Program-made: the position numbers and the translations under genes
Part shown: positions 16,890 to 26,359 of the stretch, piece by piece
How positions within the stretch are numbered: the stretch's first letter is position 1
How the letters are laid out: the number at the start of each line of letters is the position of its first letter
Notes under the pieces: model-generated
Told to the model about the DNA's origin: nothing
Database searches by the model: none
What the model saw: the letters and a program-made list of their open reading frames with translations, nothing else
Origin: Flavobacterium fluviatile
Lineage (GTDB): Bacteria > Bacteroidota > Bacteroidia > Flavobacteriales > Flavobacteriaceae
Reading direction: 5' to 3'
Length of the DNA stretch: 64,000 nt
Assembly: GCF_010645065.1 (NCBI RefSeq)
Contig: NZ_JAADZW010000001.1
Coordinates: 620,001-684,000, forward strand

Positions 16890-19800
16890 CTATTTTCTCA
16901 ATTCTTTTATAATCACTTTTGCTTTATCAAAACCAATTTTCTCTAAATCAGGAATTATTTTATCTTTAAATATTTTATCATTTCTTCTTTGATTTGATTT
17001 TAGAATAATTGATTTTCTACATTTGAATAATAATTCGTCTGCGTATATTTTGAATATACATTTGTGTAATTCGAATAAGCCTGAAAGTGATTTTAAAACA
17101 TCTTCGTTTTGAATTGTGAATATAAAATTGTCACTATTATTGTTTAAAAATGTTAGTAATTCGGTATCATATTTTCCATTTGTTATTTCAGAAATGCGTC
17201 TTACGGCTTGAAATAATGGACCGATTTGAAAACCTTTATGATTGTTTTTTTGCAATTTGTTTAATAAATCAGTTTTACAATGTTTTTCAGTTATTTCCGG
17301 ATTTATTGAATAACTAAAATAAAATGATTTTAAAAAATCACTGATTGTTAACTTATTATAACGCCTTTCAATATTTGTGTATTTTTTTAAATATTCATCA
17401 AGCAAATAGCTAACTTTTTCATTACAGTTCTGTTTGTCATTTTTATCAACTTTATTCTTTAATCTATATAAAACCTCAAGTGATTGAGACATATTTAAAT
17501 CGATATTTAATAGCGAAGCTATTAAATATTCATTTTTAAGTTGACTAAAAACACTAATCGATTTATCAATATTAAAATCTGAAATTACTCTAAATATATC
17601 TTCTAAATATGTAATTTTCTTTGATTTTATATAGTCATCAATTTCTTCTGGTGTAATTGATAAAATAATACTTTTATCAAAACCTTTAATTTTTAATATT
17701 TTTGGATTTCTTATTAATTCGATAATTGAGCTACTCGAATCAATTTCATCAATTACTTTTTTTGTAATCTGAATTGTTTGAGAATTTTTAATATTTAAAT
17801 TTTCTTTCGCAAATTCATAAAATGAAAGAAGTGAATTAATATCTTTTTCGGTTTCAATTTTTGTTATGAATTCATTTTTATTAGTTACTTCACTAACAAT
17901 TAAAATAAATTCTTTAGGTTGATTTGAAAGTCGCTTCAATTCTAAAACTCTTGCTCTAAAATTTGAAAAACTATTCTCACTTAATAATTTGTTTTTTAGA
18001 ATTCCATTTTTTAAGTCATTTGATAAAAACATTTTGGCTGATTCAGAATTTATGTTCGATAAATCAGATAATGCTTTTGAATATTCAGATAAAGAAGAAT
18101 TTAATAATTTTTGATTTATTGTATTGTTTTCAATAAGCTGATGGAAAATAAATGTGCAAGAATTTGTACCTACAGAAATATCAATTTTTTGAAGTTCTCT
18201 TAAAGATTTTGCAATTTGATCTATTTTTTGCTTTTGAGCTTTCTCGATTAGTTTATTCCAATCCAATTTTCGGATTAGACCATAAACAAGTTTTTTTGTT
18301 TCACTTGAAGTATTTAATTCCGAAAGTGAATTTGTTATGTTTGAAAAGCCTGGAAGTTTGTTAATCTTTTCTAACCACTCAGGAAAGTGAAAAGAATTTA
18401 ATATTTTATATACTGTTTCAGGTTTTCTACTTTGTTTGCTTATTCTCAATGTCAATTCTACAATGGAATTTGTTTTTACAATTTCATTTTCGGGTAATAC
18501 ATTTATAATTTTTTCAAATGGTAATTCAATTGATAATGATTCTGAAATCTGTATTAGGTTAGAATAATTCATATAATCCTGAAATAGAAATAAATTAAGT
18601 TTATTTCTATTTAGATAAGTTATAATTAAATTGTAATATTTTGATAATTTTATTTTATCAATTCGAGTACAAAGTTTAAATAGAATTGTAATTAAAGAAT
18701 TTACTTCAAATTCTTTAATGTTTGTTGAAAATGATTCTATTATTATTTGCTCTATTTTTTCATTTTCTAAAATGCTTATTACAATTTCTGTTTCTTCTAA
18801 AATTTCTGAATTAAAGAATTTATTAAGCAAAAGATGAATATTTAATGAGTAATCTTGTCTATTAAATTTTGAAATATAATTGATTATTAATTCTGATTTT
18901 TTTTCTAAATCTATATTCTCATTTACGTATGAAATAGAATCGAATATTAATTTTGCATATTCTTTATGTGGGAAATAATGATAATCGCTTGAGGAGTATT
19001 TTAAAATTATTCCTTTTTCTTTTAGTTTATCATCTATTTTTTTTTGCCCTTTCAATAAGATAAATGGAATGTCATTTTTAAATAAAAGACAGTATGTATT
19101 AAGAGAATCACTCTCAACTTCAATTAGATTATGTTCCTCATAAAAACTCTCTAAAATACTATCGTTCTTAATTTTATCAAACGTTATATTATTTAATTTT
19201 TTGTTTTTATTTTCCCAAATCTTTAATGCAATATTTAGTTTTAAAAGATTACTGCTTGCGTTTTTTAGAATATCATTAAAATCTCCTTTGTACCAATTAA
19301 TATTTGGATATTGATTATTTAATGATTCAATTTTTTTTGAAACAATACCTGAAATTTTTTCTTCTAAATTTTCATTTAGATCAATTCTGTAAAATTTGAT
19401 TTCTCCAATTTTATCATAAATGCTATTTTCGTATTCTTCATCAAATGTTTTATAGTAGCGTGATAAATAAAGTGTATTAATCCATTTAAATTTCGATAGT
19501 CTTTCTTTTATTTTTAAAAATAATTTAATGTCATCGTGAATGTTGTCTATTATCACTAAAGAATGATAATGAGATATTTGGATTAATTCTTCAAGAATTT
19601 TTGATGAGTCAAAAATTGGTTCTGTAAGATTAAGATAAAATATTTTTTTATTTTTTATTTTTTGAATTATTGCATAAGCAATTGTAGTTTTTCCACTGCA
19701 AGGATTACCTAAAATGCAATATTGTTCTATAATATCATTTGTAAAATTGTAAGCTAAACTATCAATTTTACGTTGTTCCTTTTTACTGAAATATATTAAA

Positions 19801-20096
19801 TCTTCTTTATTAAAATAATTTGTCTCATCAAATTTTTGATTTTTTTCAATTTCTTTAAAAAGTACTAATTTGGACAAACCATAAAACTCTTCACTTACTT
19901 CTTGTTTTATTAATTCATAAATTTCAAATCTCTTTTCTTTAGAATATTGATTTATATCACCAATTAAATTTTTAATGGTTTTAGTATGGATTTTAACGCC
20001 ATCAATTTCTTCTATAATTGAGGTGTCGATACTTTTTAAATAGTTAGTTTCAATAATAAAAAAATCCAAAGCTCTTTTATGCCTTTTTCCTTCCAA
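16890..20096 (-). CDS. Large P-loop (STAND-like) ATPase, downstream frame of a split defence gene
   Basis: An open frame of about 1,068 codons encoding a P-loop NTPase: Walker A GNPCSGKT (residues 224-231 of the joined product) and Walker B LVIIDN (Asp278), followed by some 800 residues of predominantly helical, repeat-like Leu/Ile/Lys/Asn-rich sequence, the layout of STAND-type immune sensors. The frame has no ATG before about codon 510; its nominal start is a TTG inside the preceding frame. It is therefore probably expressed as a fusion with the small domain upstream via a -1 shift at 20063-20057, giving about 1,162 residues. Base composition is much more AT-rich than the neighbours, which suggests transfer. 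Family name and defence role are inferred. Confidence 0.72.
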   Translation of the reverse strand: MEGKRHKRALDFFIIETNYLKSIDTSIIEEIDGVKIHTKTIKNLIGDINQYSKEKRFEIYELIKQEVSEEFYGLSKLVLFKEIEKNQKFDETNYFNKEDLIYFSKKEQRKIDSLAYNFTNDIIEQYCILGNPCSGKTTIAYAIIQKIKNKKIFYLNLTEPIFDSSKILEELIQISHYHSLVIIDNIHDDIKLFLKIKERLSKFKWINTLYLSRYYKTFDEEYENSIYDKIGEIKFYRIDLNENLEEKISGIVSKKIESLNNQYPNINWYKGDFNDILKNASSNLLKLNIALKIWENKNKKLNNITFDKIKNDSILESFYEEHNLIEVESDSLNTYCLLFKNDIPFILLKGQKKIDDKLKEKGIILKYSSSDYHYFPHKEYAKLIFDSISYVNENIDLEKKSELIINYISKFNRQDYSLNIHLLLNKFFNSEILEETEIVISILENEKIEQIIIESFSTNIKEFEVNSLITILFKLCTRIDKIKLSKYYNLIITYLNRNKLNLFLFQDYMNYSNLIQISESLSIELPFEKIINVLPENEIVKTNSIVELTLRISKQSRKPETVYKILNSFHFPEWLEKINKLPGFSNITNSLSELNTSSETKKLVYGLIRKLDWNKLIEKAQKQKIDQIAKSLRELQKIDISVGTNSCTFIFHQLIENNTINQKLLNSSLSEYSKALSDLSNINSESAKMFLSNDLKNGILKNKLLSENSFSNFRARVLELKRLSNQPKEFILIVSEVTNKNEFITKIETEKDINSLLSFYEFAKENLNIKNSQTIQITKKVIDEIDSSSSIIELIRNPKILKIKGFDKSIILSITPEEIDDYIKSKKITYLEDIFRVISDFNIDKSISVFSQLKNEYLIASLLNIDLNMSQSLEVLYRLKNKVDKNDKQNCNEKVSYLLDEYLKKYTNIERRYNKLTISDFLKSFYFSYSINPEITEKHCKTDLLNKLQKNNHKGFQIGPLFQAVRRISEITNGKYDTELLTFLNNNSDNFIFTIQNEDVLKSLSGLFELHKCIFKIYADELLFKCRKSIILKSNQRRNDKIFKDKIIPDLEKIGFDKAKVIIKELRK

Positions 20097-20377
20097 TTAC
20101 TTAATGTAAGTCTTTTTGTTTCAGATATTTTTTTTATTTCATTGCTCTGAATTGCTGTAATTTGAATCCCGATTTTTTTTATGTCTTCAAATAAATCTAT
20201 TCCAGGAGCATTTGGTTTTTCATAATTCAGATTATTTAATTTATGAAAGTTATAAACCTTTTTAAAAATTCTCAAAAAGAAATCTTCTGCATCAATTTTT
20301 TTATCGTGCTTATTTAGAATTCCTTCTTTTTTGATTTTGTCATTATAAGCGAAAAGATAAAGTTCTATTTCGTTCAT
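20036..20377 (-). CDS. SMEK-like N-terminal domain, upstream frame of the split defence gene
   Basis: A 113-codon frame starting at a normal ATG (20377). The segment LNNLNYEKPNAPGIDLFEDI followed by KKIGIQITA and KKISETKRLT matches what I recall of the SMEK domain found at the N-terminus of P-loop defence proteins; the ID...QIT pattern also recalls a PD-(D/E)xK-like nuclease core. Only residues up to about 107 look authentic; the last six (LLLKLTI end) come from reading past the frameshift. The ATPase frame overlaps by 61 bases in the -1 phase. Either a programmed frameshift, a real disabling indel, or a homopolymer sequencing error splits the gene. Confidence 0.68.
   Translation of the reverse strand: MNEIELYLFAYNDKIKKEGILNKHDKKIDAEDFFLRIFKKVYNFHKLNNLNYEKPNAPGIDLFEDIKKIGIQITAIQSNEIKKISETKRLTLSNWKEKGIKELWIFLLLKLTI
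20057..20063 (-). promoter_or_regulatory. Candidate -1 frameshift slippery heptamer U UUU UUA
   Basis: In the small frame the codons read ATT TTT TTA, so the bases T TTT TTA form a canonical X XXY YYZ slippery site in the correct phase. Slipping back by one base enters exactly the ATPase frame (ATT ATT GAA), giving GIKELWIF then L-IIETNYLK without loss. An eighth T would have the same effect, so a simple indel in the T7 run cannot be excluded. Confidence 0.5.
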
Positions 20378-20748
20378 TTTCGGCTTTAATTTGTTGTTTA
20401 GAGGTTTACGTCAGAAGGTTGCCACTAACTTGTTTTTACTCGCTATAAAATAGCGTATATACATCCAAATTTAGGTGTATATGCGCATGTTTTGTTTCGT
20501 ATTAATTTTTCAAATATATTTATTATTTCTTACAAATCGTCAAACAACATTCTAAATAACTTTATGAAACCAAATGCCCTAGCCCAGATGGTAGCGGCAT
20601 CCTTTTGTGCCGGGGTTCGGCACAAAAGATATAGCGTACAGCTGGAAATAGCTTCTCATTAAAAAAATCAACATTAACATTTCATTTAATTACGGTTCAA
20701 AGATTTAATTACTATTTTTGGGACTCTTTCAAAAATACGAATCACGCT
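20378..20748. other. 371-base gene-free region between the defence gene and the PIG-L gene
   Basis: The left half should hold the promoter of the divergent defence gene; it contains a small hairpin CGCTAT/ATAGCG (20440-20456). The right half contains a structured repeat (20580-20654, listed separately) and a TATTTTTG -7 element at 20713-20720 for the PIG-L gene. Confidence 0.55.
20580..20654 (+). repeat. Dispersed structured repeat, copy 1
   Basis: About 75 bases beginning TAGCCC, with AGCGGCATCC, an 11-base-pair hairpin (20602-20612 with 20618-20628, CTTTTGTGCCG arms), then GATATAGCG and ending GGAAATAGCT. The same order of elements occurs at 29852-29928 and, on the other strand, at 33335-33415. 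It may be a structured RNA motif of flavobacteria (possibly related to the Flavo-1 RNA motif, unverified) or a miniature repeat. Confidence 0.65.
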
Positions 20749-23277
20749 ATGCGAAAAACACAGTTATTTTTACTTTTTTTTATCAGTATTCAAATTTCTT
20801 TTGCCCAGCAGCCTCAAAAACCTAATGCTGTCGAAATTTATAATCAAATTCAAAAATTAAACTTTCTGGGCTCTGTTTTATACATTGCAGCGCATCCGGA
20901 TGATGAAAATACACGCCTTATTTCGTATTTGTCGAATGAGGTAAATGCGAGAACGGGGTATATGTCATTGACGCGTGGCGACGGAGGCCAGAATTTAATT
21001 GGCCCGCAACTGCGTGAATTATTAGGCGTGATCAGAACTCAGGAACTGATTGAAGCACGAAAAATAGATGGTGGTGAACAGTTTTTTTCGCGTGCGAATG
21101 ATTTCGGATTTTCGAAAAATCCTGATGAAACTTTAAAAATCTGGGATAAAGATAAAGTCCTTGCCGATGTAGTCTGGACAATCCGGAAATTTCAGCCGGA
21201 TGTGATTATCAACCGTTTTGATCATCGCTCGCCGGGAACGACTCACGGCCATCATACCTCGTCAGCCATGCTGAGTGTAGATAGTTATAAATTAACGAAT
21301 GATGTAAAAATATATCCGGAACAGCTTAAATATGTACAGCCATGGCAGGTAAAAAGACAATTTTTTAATCCGTCCTGGTGGTTTTTTGGAAGTCAGGAAA
21401 AATTTGATGCTGCAGACAAATCGAAATATACCGCCCTGCAAACCGGTGTTTATTATGCCGGAATTGGAAAATCGAATCAGGAAATTGCTGCTTTAAGCCG
21501 CAGCTGTCACCAATCGCAGGGTTTTGGAAGTACCGGAGCGAGAGGTGATGAAACAGAATACCTGGAACTGATTAATGGCGAAAAACCTAAAAACCGTGAT
21601 GATTTATTTGACGGAATAGATACCTCCTGGAATCGTGTGAAAGATGGTAAACCAATTGGCGAACTGATTTCAAAGATTATTGCCAATTATAATTTCAGTA
21701 ATCCTTCTGCAAGCATTCCGGATTTGGTGAAGGCGTATTCAATGATTCAGGAATTGGAAGACACACACTGGAAAGATTTAAAATCTGAGGCTATAAAAAA
21801 TATCATCGCATCCAGTGCCGGATTATATCTGGAAGCTGTTGCTGAAGAACAGGAAGCTACACCCGGAAGCACTATTAAGCTAAATATTGAAGCAATCAAC
21901 AGATCTTCAGCTGAAATGCAGCTGACAGGCTTAACTTCATTACCGGATAACAAAACCACGGTTAAATATAAGCTCTTCTTAAAAAACAATAACGACCAGC
22001 GATTCAAACTCGAAATTCAGCTTCCTGAAACTATGGAATACACTCAGCCGTATTGGCTGAAAGAAAAAGCCAGTGTTGGAATGTACACGGTTTCGAATCA
22101 GGAAATTATCGGGATTCCGGACATTATCAGAGATGTAAAAGTTATTTTTAATATCAGAATTGACGGTGTTGATATTCCGTTTGAACGAACTGTTGTCTAT
22201 AAATACAATGACGGCGTGAAAGGCGAAATGTATAATTTTCTGGATATCGTACCGGAAGTTACCTCTTCAATCCTTGAAAAAGTATTGATTTTTAAGGACA
22301 ACAAAAGCAAACTCGTTCCGGTTAAAGTGCGTGCCGGCAAAAACGGAATTAAAGGTGACTTACAGCTGGAACTGCCTAAAAGCTGGGTAGTTTCACCAAA
22401 ACAGATTCCGTTTGCTTTAGATAAAAAAGGCATGGAACAGACTTTTTATTTTGAAGTCATCCCTCCTTCCAGCCCTGAAGAAGTTGCTGCAAAAAGTGTA
22501 GTTATAATGGAAAACAAGATTTTTGACAAGGATCAGACGATTATTGATTTCAATCACATTACGAAACAACTGGTTTTAAAATCAGCCGAATCAAAATGTA
22601 TCAGAATTGATTTAAAAACTACAGGTGATGCCATTGGTTATATTATGGGTGCAGGAGATGAAGTTCCGGAAAGCCTCGTTCAGATGGGTTACAAAGTGAC
22701 TATTTTGAAACCTGAAGAAATTACACCCGAGAAGCTTGACCAGTTTAATGTTGTCATTACCGGAGTTCGTGCTTACAATACAGTAAATGCTTTGGCCAAC
22801 AAACAGCCAATTTTTTTTGATTTTGTAAAAAGTGGTAAAACCATGATTGTGCAGTACAATACAAATGGAAGATTAATAACGGATAATATTGCTCCCTACC
22901 CTCTTAAACTTTCTAATGACCGCGTTACGGAGGAAAATGCAAAAATCACTTTTCTGGCACCAAATCATCCGGTCTTGAACACACCAAACAAAATTACTAC
23001 AAAAGATTTTGAAGGCTGGACCCAGGAACAAGGCTTATATTACCCTAATCAATATGATCCAGCTTTTACGCCAATTATTTCATCACATGACAAGGGAGAA
23101 ACAGATAAAAAAGGGGCTTTGCTGGTCGCTCCCTATGGAAAAGGGTATTATATTTATACCGGTTTGAGCTTTTTCAGGGAACTGCCCGAAGGTGTTTCAG
23201 GAGCTTACAGATTACTTTCGAATATTATTTCGCTAAAACAGCCTGTAGAAGCTCCAAAACAGGAATTAAAAAACTAA
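20749..23277 (+). CDS. Secreted PIG-L (LmbE) family deacetylase
   Basis: An 842-residue exported protein with signal peptide (MRKTQLFLLFFISIQISFAQ). The metal-binding PIG-L motif AAHPDDEN (His49-Pro-Asp-Asp-Glu) and the later HGHHTSSAM give a zinc-dependent N-deacetylase domain over roughly the first 300 residues. The long C-terminal part contains beta-sandwich-like sequence and, near residues 640-830, a region resembling a class I glutamine amidotransferase-like fold (VVITGVRAYNTV, then APYGKGYYIYTGLSFFRELP). Substrate unknown, perhaps an acetylated amino sugar. Followed closely by a tiny membrane protein and a sodium:solute symporter, which may import the product. Confidence 0.88.
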   Translation: MRKTQLFLLFFISIQISFAQQPQKPNAVEIYNQIQKLNFLGSVLYIAAHPDDENTRLISYLSNEVNARTGYMSLTRGDGGQNLIGPQLRELLGVIRTQELIEARKIDGGEQFFSRANDFGFSKNPDETLKIWDKDKVLADVVWTIRKFQPDVIINRFDHRSPGTTHGHHTSSAMLSVDSYKLTNDVKIYPEQLKYVQPWQVKRQFFNPSWWFFGSQEKFDAADKSKYTALQTGVYYAGIGKSNQEIAALSRSCHQSQGFGSTGARGDETEYLELINGEKPKNRDDLFDGIDTSWNRVKDGKPIGELISKIIANYNFSNPSASIPDLVKAYSMIQELEDTHWKDLKSEAIKNIIASSAGLYLEAVAEEQEATPGSTIKLNIEAINRSSAEMQLTGLTSLPDNKTTVKYKLFLKNNNDQRFKLEIQLPETMEYTQPYWLKEKASVGMYTVSNQEIIGIPDIIRDVKVIFNIRIDGVDIPFERTVVYKYNDGVKGEMYNFLDIVPEVTSSILEKVLIFKDNKSKLVPVKVRAGKNGIKGDLQLELPKSWVVSPKQIPFALDKKGMEQTFYFEVIPPSSPEEVAAKSVVIMENKIFDKDQTIIDFNHITKQLVLKSAESKCIRIDLKTTGDAIGYIMGAGDEVPESLVQMGYKVTILKPEEITPEKLDQFNVVITGVRAYNTVNALANKQPIFFDFVKSGKTMIVQYNTNGRLITDNIAPYPLKLSNDRVTEENAKITFLAPNHPVLNTPNKITTKDFEGWTQEQGLYYPNQYDPAFTPIISSHDKGETDKKGALLVAPYGKGYYIYTGLSFFRELPEGVSGAYRLLSNIISLKQPVEAPKQELKN

Positions 23278-23284
23278 ATTAAAC

Positions 23285-23392
23285 ATGGAAGCCAAAAAAG
23301 AAAAAAGATGGAAAAAAAGCTACACTTATGTATTGGTAGCCAATGCGGTTTATATCGTTATTTTTTTCTTAATCATGCAATTATATTCGTAA
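23285..23392 (+). CDS. 35-residue single-pass membrane protein
   Basis: A small frame too short for most gene finders: ATG at 23285, eight bases after the PIG-L stop, ending 3 bases before the symporter ATG at 23396. It has a Lys/Arg-rich start (MEAKKEKRWKKSY) and one strongly hydrophobic helix (YVLVANAVYIVIFFLIM). Tight spacing on both sides supports translation. It could be a small accessory subunit of the symporter, as known for some SSS carriers; this role is inferred. Confidence 0.65.
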   Translation: MEAKKEKRWKKSYTYVLVANAVYIVIFFLIMQLYS

Positions 23393-23395
23393 ACT

Positions 23396-25126
23396 ATGCA
23401 GCTATTTGATTGGATCGTATTGATAGTTACTCTTCTTTTTATTGTAGGATATGGCTCCTGGAAAACCAAAGGAAGTAAAAATGTTGAAGATTTTATTTTA
23501 GGGAATAATGAAACGCCGTGGTACACTGTTGGGCTTTCTGTAATGGCAACACAGGCAAGCGCAATCACTTTTTTATCTACACCGGGGCAGGCTTATCATG
23601 ACGGAATGGGGTTTGTTCAGTTTTATTTTGGATTGCCAATCGCCATGATTGTCATTTGTCTGACTTTTATTCCTTTATATCATAAAACTAAAGTATTTAC
23701 CGCTTATGAATTTCTCGAAAAAAGATTTGATGTAAAAACGCGTTCACTTGCCGCTATATTATTTCTGGTACAAAGGGGATTAGGAACTGGTTTAACTATT
23801 TATGCCCCGGCCATCATATTATCAACTCTGTTAGGCTGGAACTTAACTTTGATGAATATATTTATTGGTGTATTGGTCATAATTTATACTTTCTCAGGAG
23901 GAACAAAAGCGGTAAATGTGACTCAAAAGCAGCAAATGTTTGTCATTATGTCCGGGATGTTTATCACTTTCTTTCTGATTCTGCATTATTTGCCACAAGA
24001 TATGACTTTTTCAAGTGCCATGCATATTGCCGGTGCCAATGACAAAATGAATATTGTAGATTTTTCTTTTGATCCGGAAGAAAGATATACTTTTTGGAGC
24101 GGAATTACAGGTGGATTTTTCCTGATGCTTGCTTATTTTGGTACAGATCAGTCGCAGGTAGGGCGTTATTTATCAGGTAAATCTGTTAAGGAAAGTCAGA
24201 TGGGATTAATCATGAACGGGTTATTAAAGGTTCCCATGCAGTTTTTTATATTGCTGACAGGGGTTATGGTATTCGTTTTTTTTCAATTCAATCCTGTACC
24301 ACTGAACTTTAATCCGAATAACAAGATAATTATTGAAAAATCAGAATATAAAGATGAATATCATGCTTTGGAAGTCAAACTAAATAAACTTTCAGAAGAC
24401 AAAAAAGTAATTAATCTTTTGTATATCGAACAATTGAATCAGGATTATGATAATCCCATTCTAAGGAAAGAGTTAGTTACACTATCGAACAAAGAAAAAG
24501 ATTTGCGTGACCGTGCGAAAGAAATTATTTCTAAAGCCGACAGCAATAGTGAGACTAATGATAAGGATTATGTATTTTTCCATTTCATTTTACACTATCT
24601 GCCAAAGGGGCTTATTGGGTTATTACTGGCCGTTATCATATCAGCGGCGATGTCATCAACTGCTTCGGGATTAAATGCATTAGCATCAACAACAGCAATA
24701 GATATCTATAAACGAAATCTTAAAGAAGAAAAATCTGAAAAACATTATCTGAATGCTACCAAATTCTTCACGCTTTTTTGGGGAATTGTCGCCATACTTT
24801 TTGCCTGTGTCGGAACATTGTTTGAGAATTTAATTCAATTGGTAAACATTATTGGATCCATATTTTACGGAACTGTTTTGGGTATCTTCCTGGTTGGTTT
24901 TTATTTGAAACGTGTCGAGGCAAAGTCAATGTTCTGCAGTGCAATTATCAGTCAGTTAACCATCTTTATCATTTATTATTTTATGATTTATGTTTACCCG
25001 AGTGGTCAGGAAAAATTAGGTTATTTGTGGCTAAATTTTATAGGTGCTATTTTAACGATTGTTTTGTCTTTATTAATTCAGCTAATCTTTTTCAGAAGAA
25101 ACAGTCATCAATTAAATGAACTATAA
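23396..25126 (+). CDS. Sodium:solute symporter (SSS family)
   Basis: A 576-residue inner-membrane sodium-coupled importer with about 13-14 hydrophobic segments. SSS markers include VGLSVMATQASAITFLSTPG near residue 50 and the unwound helix region ISAAMSSTASGLNALASTTAIDIY near 420-445 with the Ser/Thr residues that bind Na+. A long charged cytoplasmic or periplasmic loop (residues about 310-385) interrupts the helices, as is common in Bacteroidota members. Placed after the PIG-L deacetylase and the 35-residue protein in one transcription unit. Substrate cannot be determined. Confidence 0.92.
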   Translation: MQLFDWIVLIVTLLFIVGYGSWKTKGSKNVEDFILGNNETPWYTVGLSVMATQASAITFLSTPGQAYHDGMGFVQFYFGLPIAMIVICLTFIPLYHKTKVFTAYEFLEKRFDVKTRSLAAILFLVQRGLGTGLTIYAPAIILSTLLGWNLTLMNIFIGVLVIIYTFSGGTKAVNVTQKQQMFVIMSGMFITFFLILHYLPQDMTFSSAMHIAGANDKMNIVDFSFDPEERYTFWSGITGGFFLMLAYFGTDQSQVGRYLSGKSVKESQMGLIMNGLLKVPMQFFILLTGVMVFVFFQFNPVPLNFNPNNKIIIEKSEYKDEYHALEVKLNKLSEDKKVINLLYIEQLNQDYDNPILRKELVTLSNKEKDLRDRAKEIISKADSNSETNDKDYVFFHFILHYLPKGLIGLLLAVIISAAMSSTASGLNALASTTAIDIYKRNLKEEKSEKHYLNATKFFTLFWGIVAILFACVGTLFENLIQLVNIIGSIFYGTVLGIFLVGFYLKRVEAKSMFCSAIISQLTIFIIYYFMIYVYPSGQEKLGYLWLNFIGAILTIVLSLLIQLIFFRRNSHQLNEL

Positions 25127-25135
25127 TTATGAGAT

Positions 25136-25684
25136 ATGCTGAATTTTAATTTTACACCATTTCCGGTCATAGCAACAGACCGCCTGCTCTTAAGACAAAT
25201 CACAAAAGATGATGTAAAGGAGATTTTCGAATTGCGTTCTAATCCGGAAACGATGCAATATATTCCTAGACCTTTGGTAAAAACAACTGAAGATGCTTTG
25301 GAGCATATAGCCATGATTGAAGAAAAAATCATCTCAAATGCAGGAATCAATTGGGGAATTACTTTAAAAGGAGACTGTAAATTATTAGGTATTATTGGAT
25401 ATTACAGAATGCAGCCTGAAAATTATCGTGCCGAAATTGGTTACATGCTGCTTCCTGAATTTCATGGAAAAGGAATTATTACTGAAGCAGTAAAACGATT
25501 GATTACGTATGGTTTTAAAGATTTAAAACTACACTCAATTGAAGCCGTAATCGATCCGGAAAATTTTGCCTCTGAAAAAGTTTTACAAAAATGTAATTTT
25601 ATCAAAGAAGCCCATTTGAAAGAATGTGAGTTCTATGAAGGCAAATTTCTGGACAAGGTAATATACTCATTATTAGATAAATAA
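25136..25684 (+). CDS. GNAT-family N-acetyltransferase (RimJ/RimL-like)
   Basis: A 182-residue acetyltransferase of the RimJ/RimL subgroup: TDRLLLRQITKDDVKEIFELR at the start, the acetyl-CoA pyrophosphate loop region LLPEFHGKGIITEAVKRL, then HSIEAVIDPENFASEKVLQKCNF. Acceptor unknown; candidates are ribosomal-protein N-termini or small amines. It begins 9 bases after the symporter stop and may be co-transcribed. Confidence 0.88.
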   Translation: MLNFNFTPFPVIATDRLLLRQITKDDVKEIFELRSNPETMQYIPRPLVKTTEDALEHIAMIEEKIISNAGINWGITLKGDCKLLGIIGYYRMQPENYRAEIGYMLLPEFHGKGIITEAVKRLITYGFKDLKLHSIEAVIDPENFASEKVLQKCNFIKEAHLKECEFYEGKFLDKVIYSLLDK

Positions 25685-25801
25685 AATCTTATTAAAGTCT
25701 TTATATAACTTTAGGTTATTTCAACGCTAAATCATAAATCTAATAATTCTATATTTGCGGAATAAAACGAGAATAATCTTATTATTAAATGTCTGGATTG
25801 A

Positions 25802-26359
25802 ATGAAAAAAATTCTTTTATTTGCCATTATTATAATTTCATCAAATGTTCAAAGCCAGACCTATCTGAAATTCAATGCCGTTACAGCCATTGTTCTTGTT
25901 CCAAATGTTGGCGTGGAAACGAGTATTGGTGAGAAAACTACTTTTAGCTTCGATGTTATGGCTTCATTCTGGAAATCATTTGATGGCAAAAATCCAATGG
26001 AATTTTATACTTACACTCCTGAGATCCGTTATCATTTTAAAGAAAAATACAATGGCTTTTACGCAGGATTCCATTCCGGATTTGATACTTATAAAATTCA
26101 AAAATGGGGTTATTGGGATACCAACATGTATGAAAAAGGTATGGGATATAGAATAGGTGCAACTTTAGGATACAATAAAAAACTTAGCGATAAATTTATA
26201 TTAGATATTTTTATCAGGGGAGGCTGGCATCAGGGATTTTATAAAGGTCTGTATAATGATGGAACTCCAGGAAGATATGAAAATGTAAAAAACTGGAATA
26301 AAAGCAGTGAATATCTGCCGTATGGAGGAGGTGTAATGATTTCTTACAAACTAAATTAA
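25802..26359 (+). CDS. DUF3575-like outer-membrane barrel protein
   Basis: A 185-residue protein with signal peptide (MKKILLFAIIIISSNVQSQ) and alternating beta-strand sequence rich in aromatic residues (PEIRYHFKEKYNGFYAGFHSG, GGGVMISYKLN at the C-terminus), typical of small DUF3575 outer-membrane proteins in Bacteroidota. A TATATTTG -7 element is at 25750-25757, so it probably has its own promoter. It converges with the VF530 gene, overlapping it by 4 bases. Confidence 0.75.
   Translation: MKKILLFAIIIISSNVQSQTYLKFNAVTAIVLVPNVGVETSIGEKTTFSFDVMASFWKSFDGKNPMEFYTYTPEIRYHFKEKYNGFYAGFHSGFDTYKIQKWGYWDTNMYEKGMGYRIGATLGYNKKLSDKFILDIFIRGGWHQGFYKGLYNDGTPGRYENVKNWNKSSEYLPYGGGVMISYKLN

Noticed and set aside
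20096..20096. Independent TTG start for the large ATPase
   Set aside because: Lies inside the coding part of the SMEK-like frame, has no supporting signal, and would cut the domain; frameshift fusion explains the data better.
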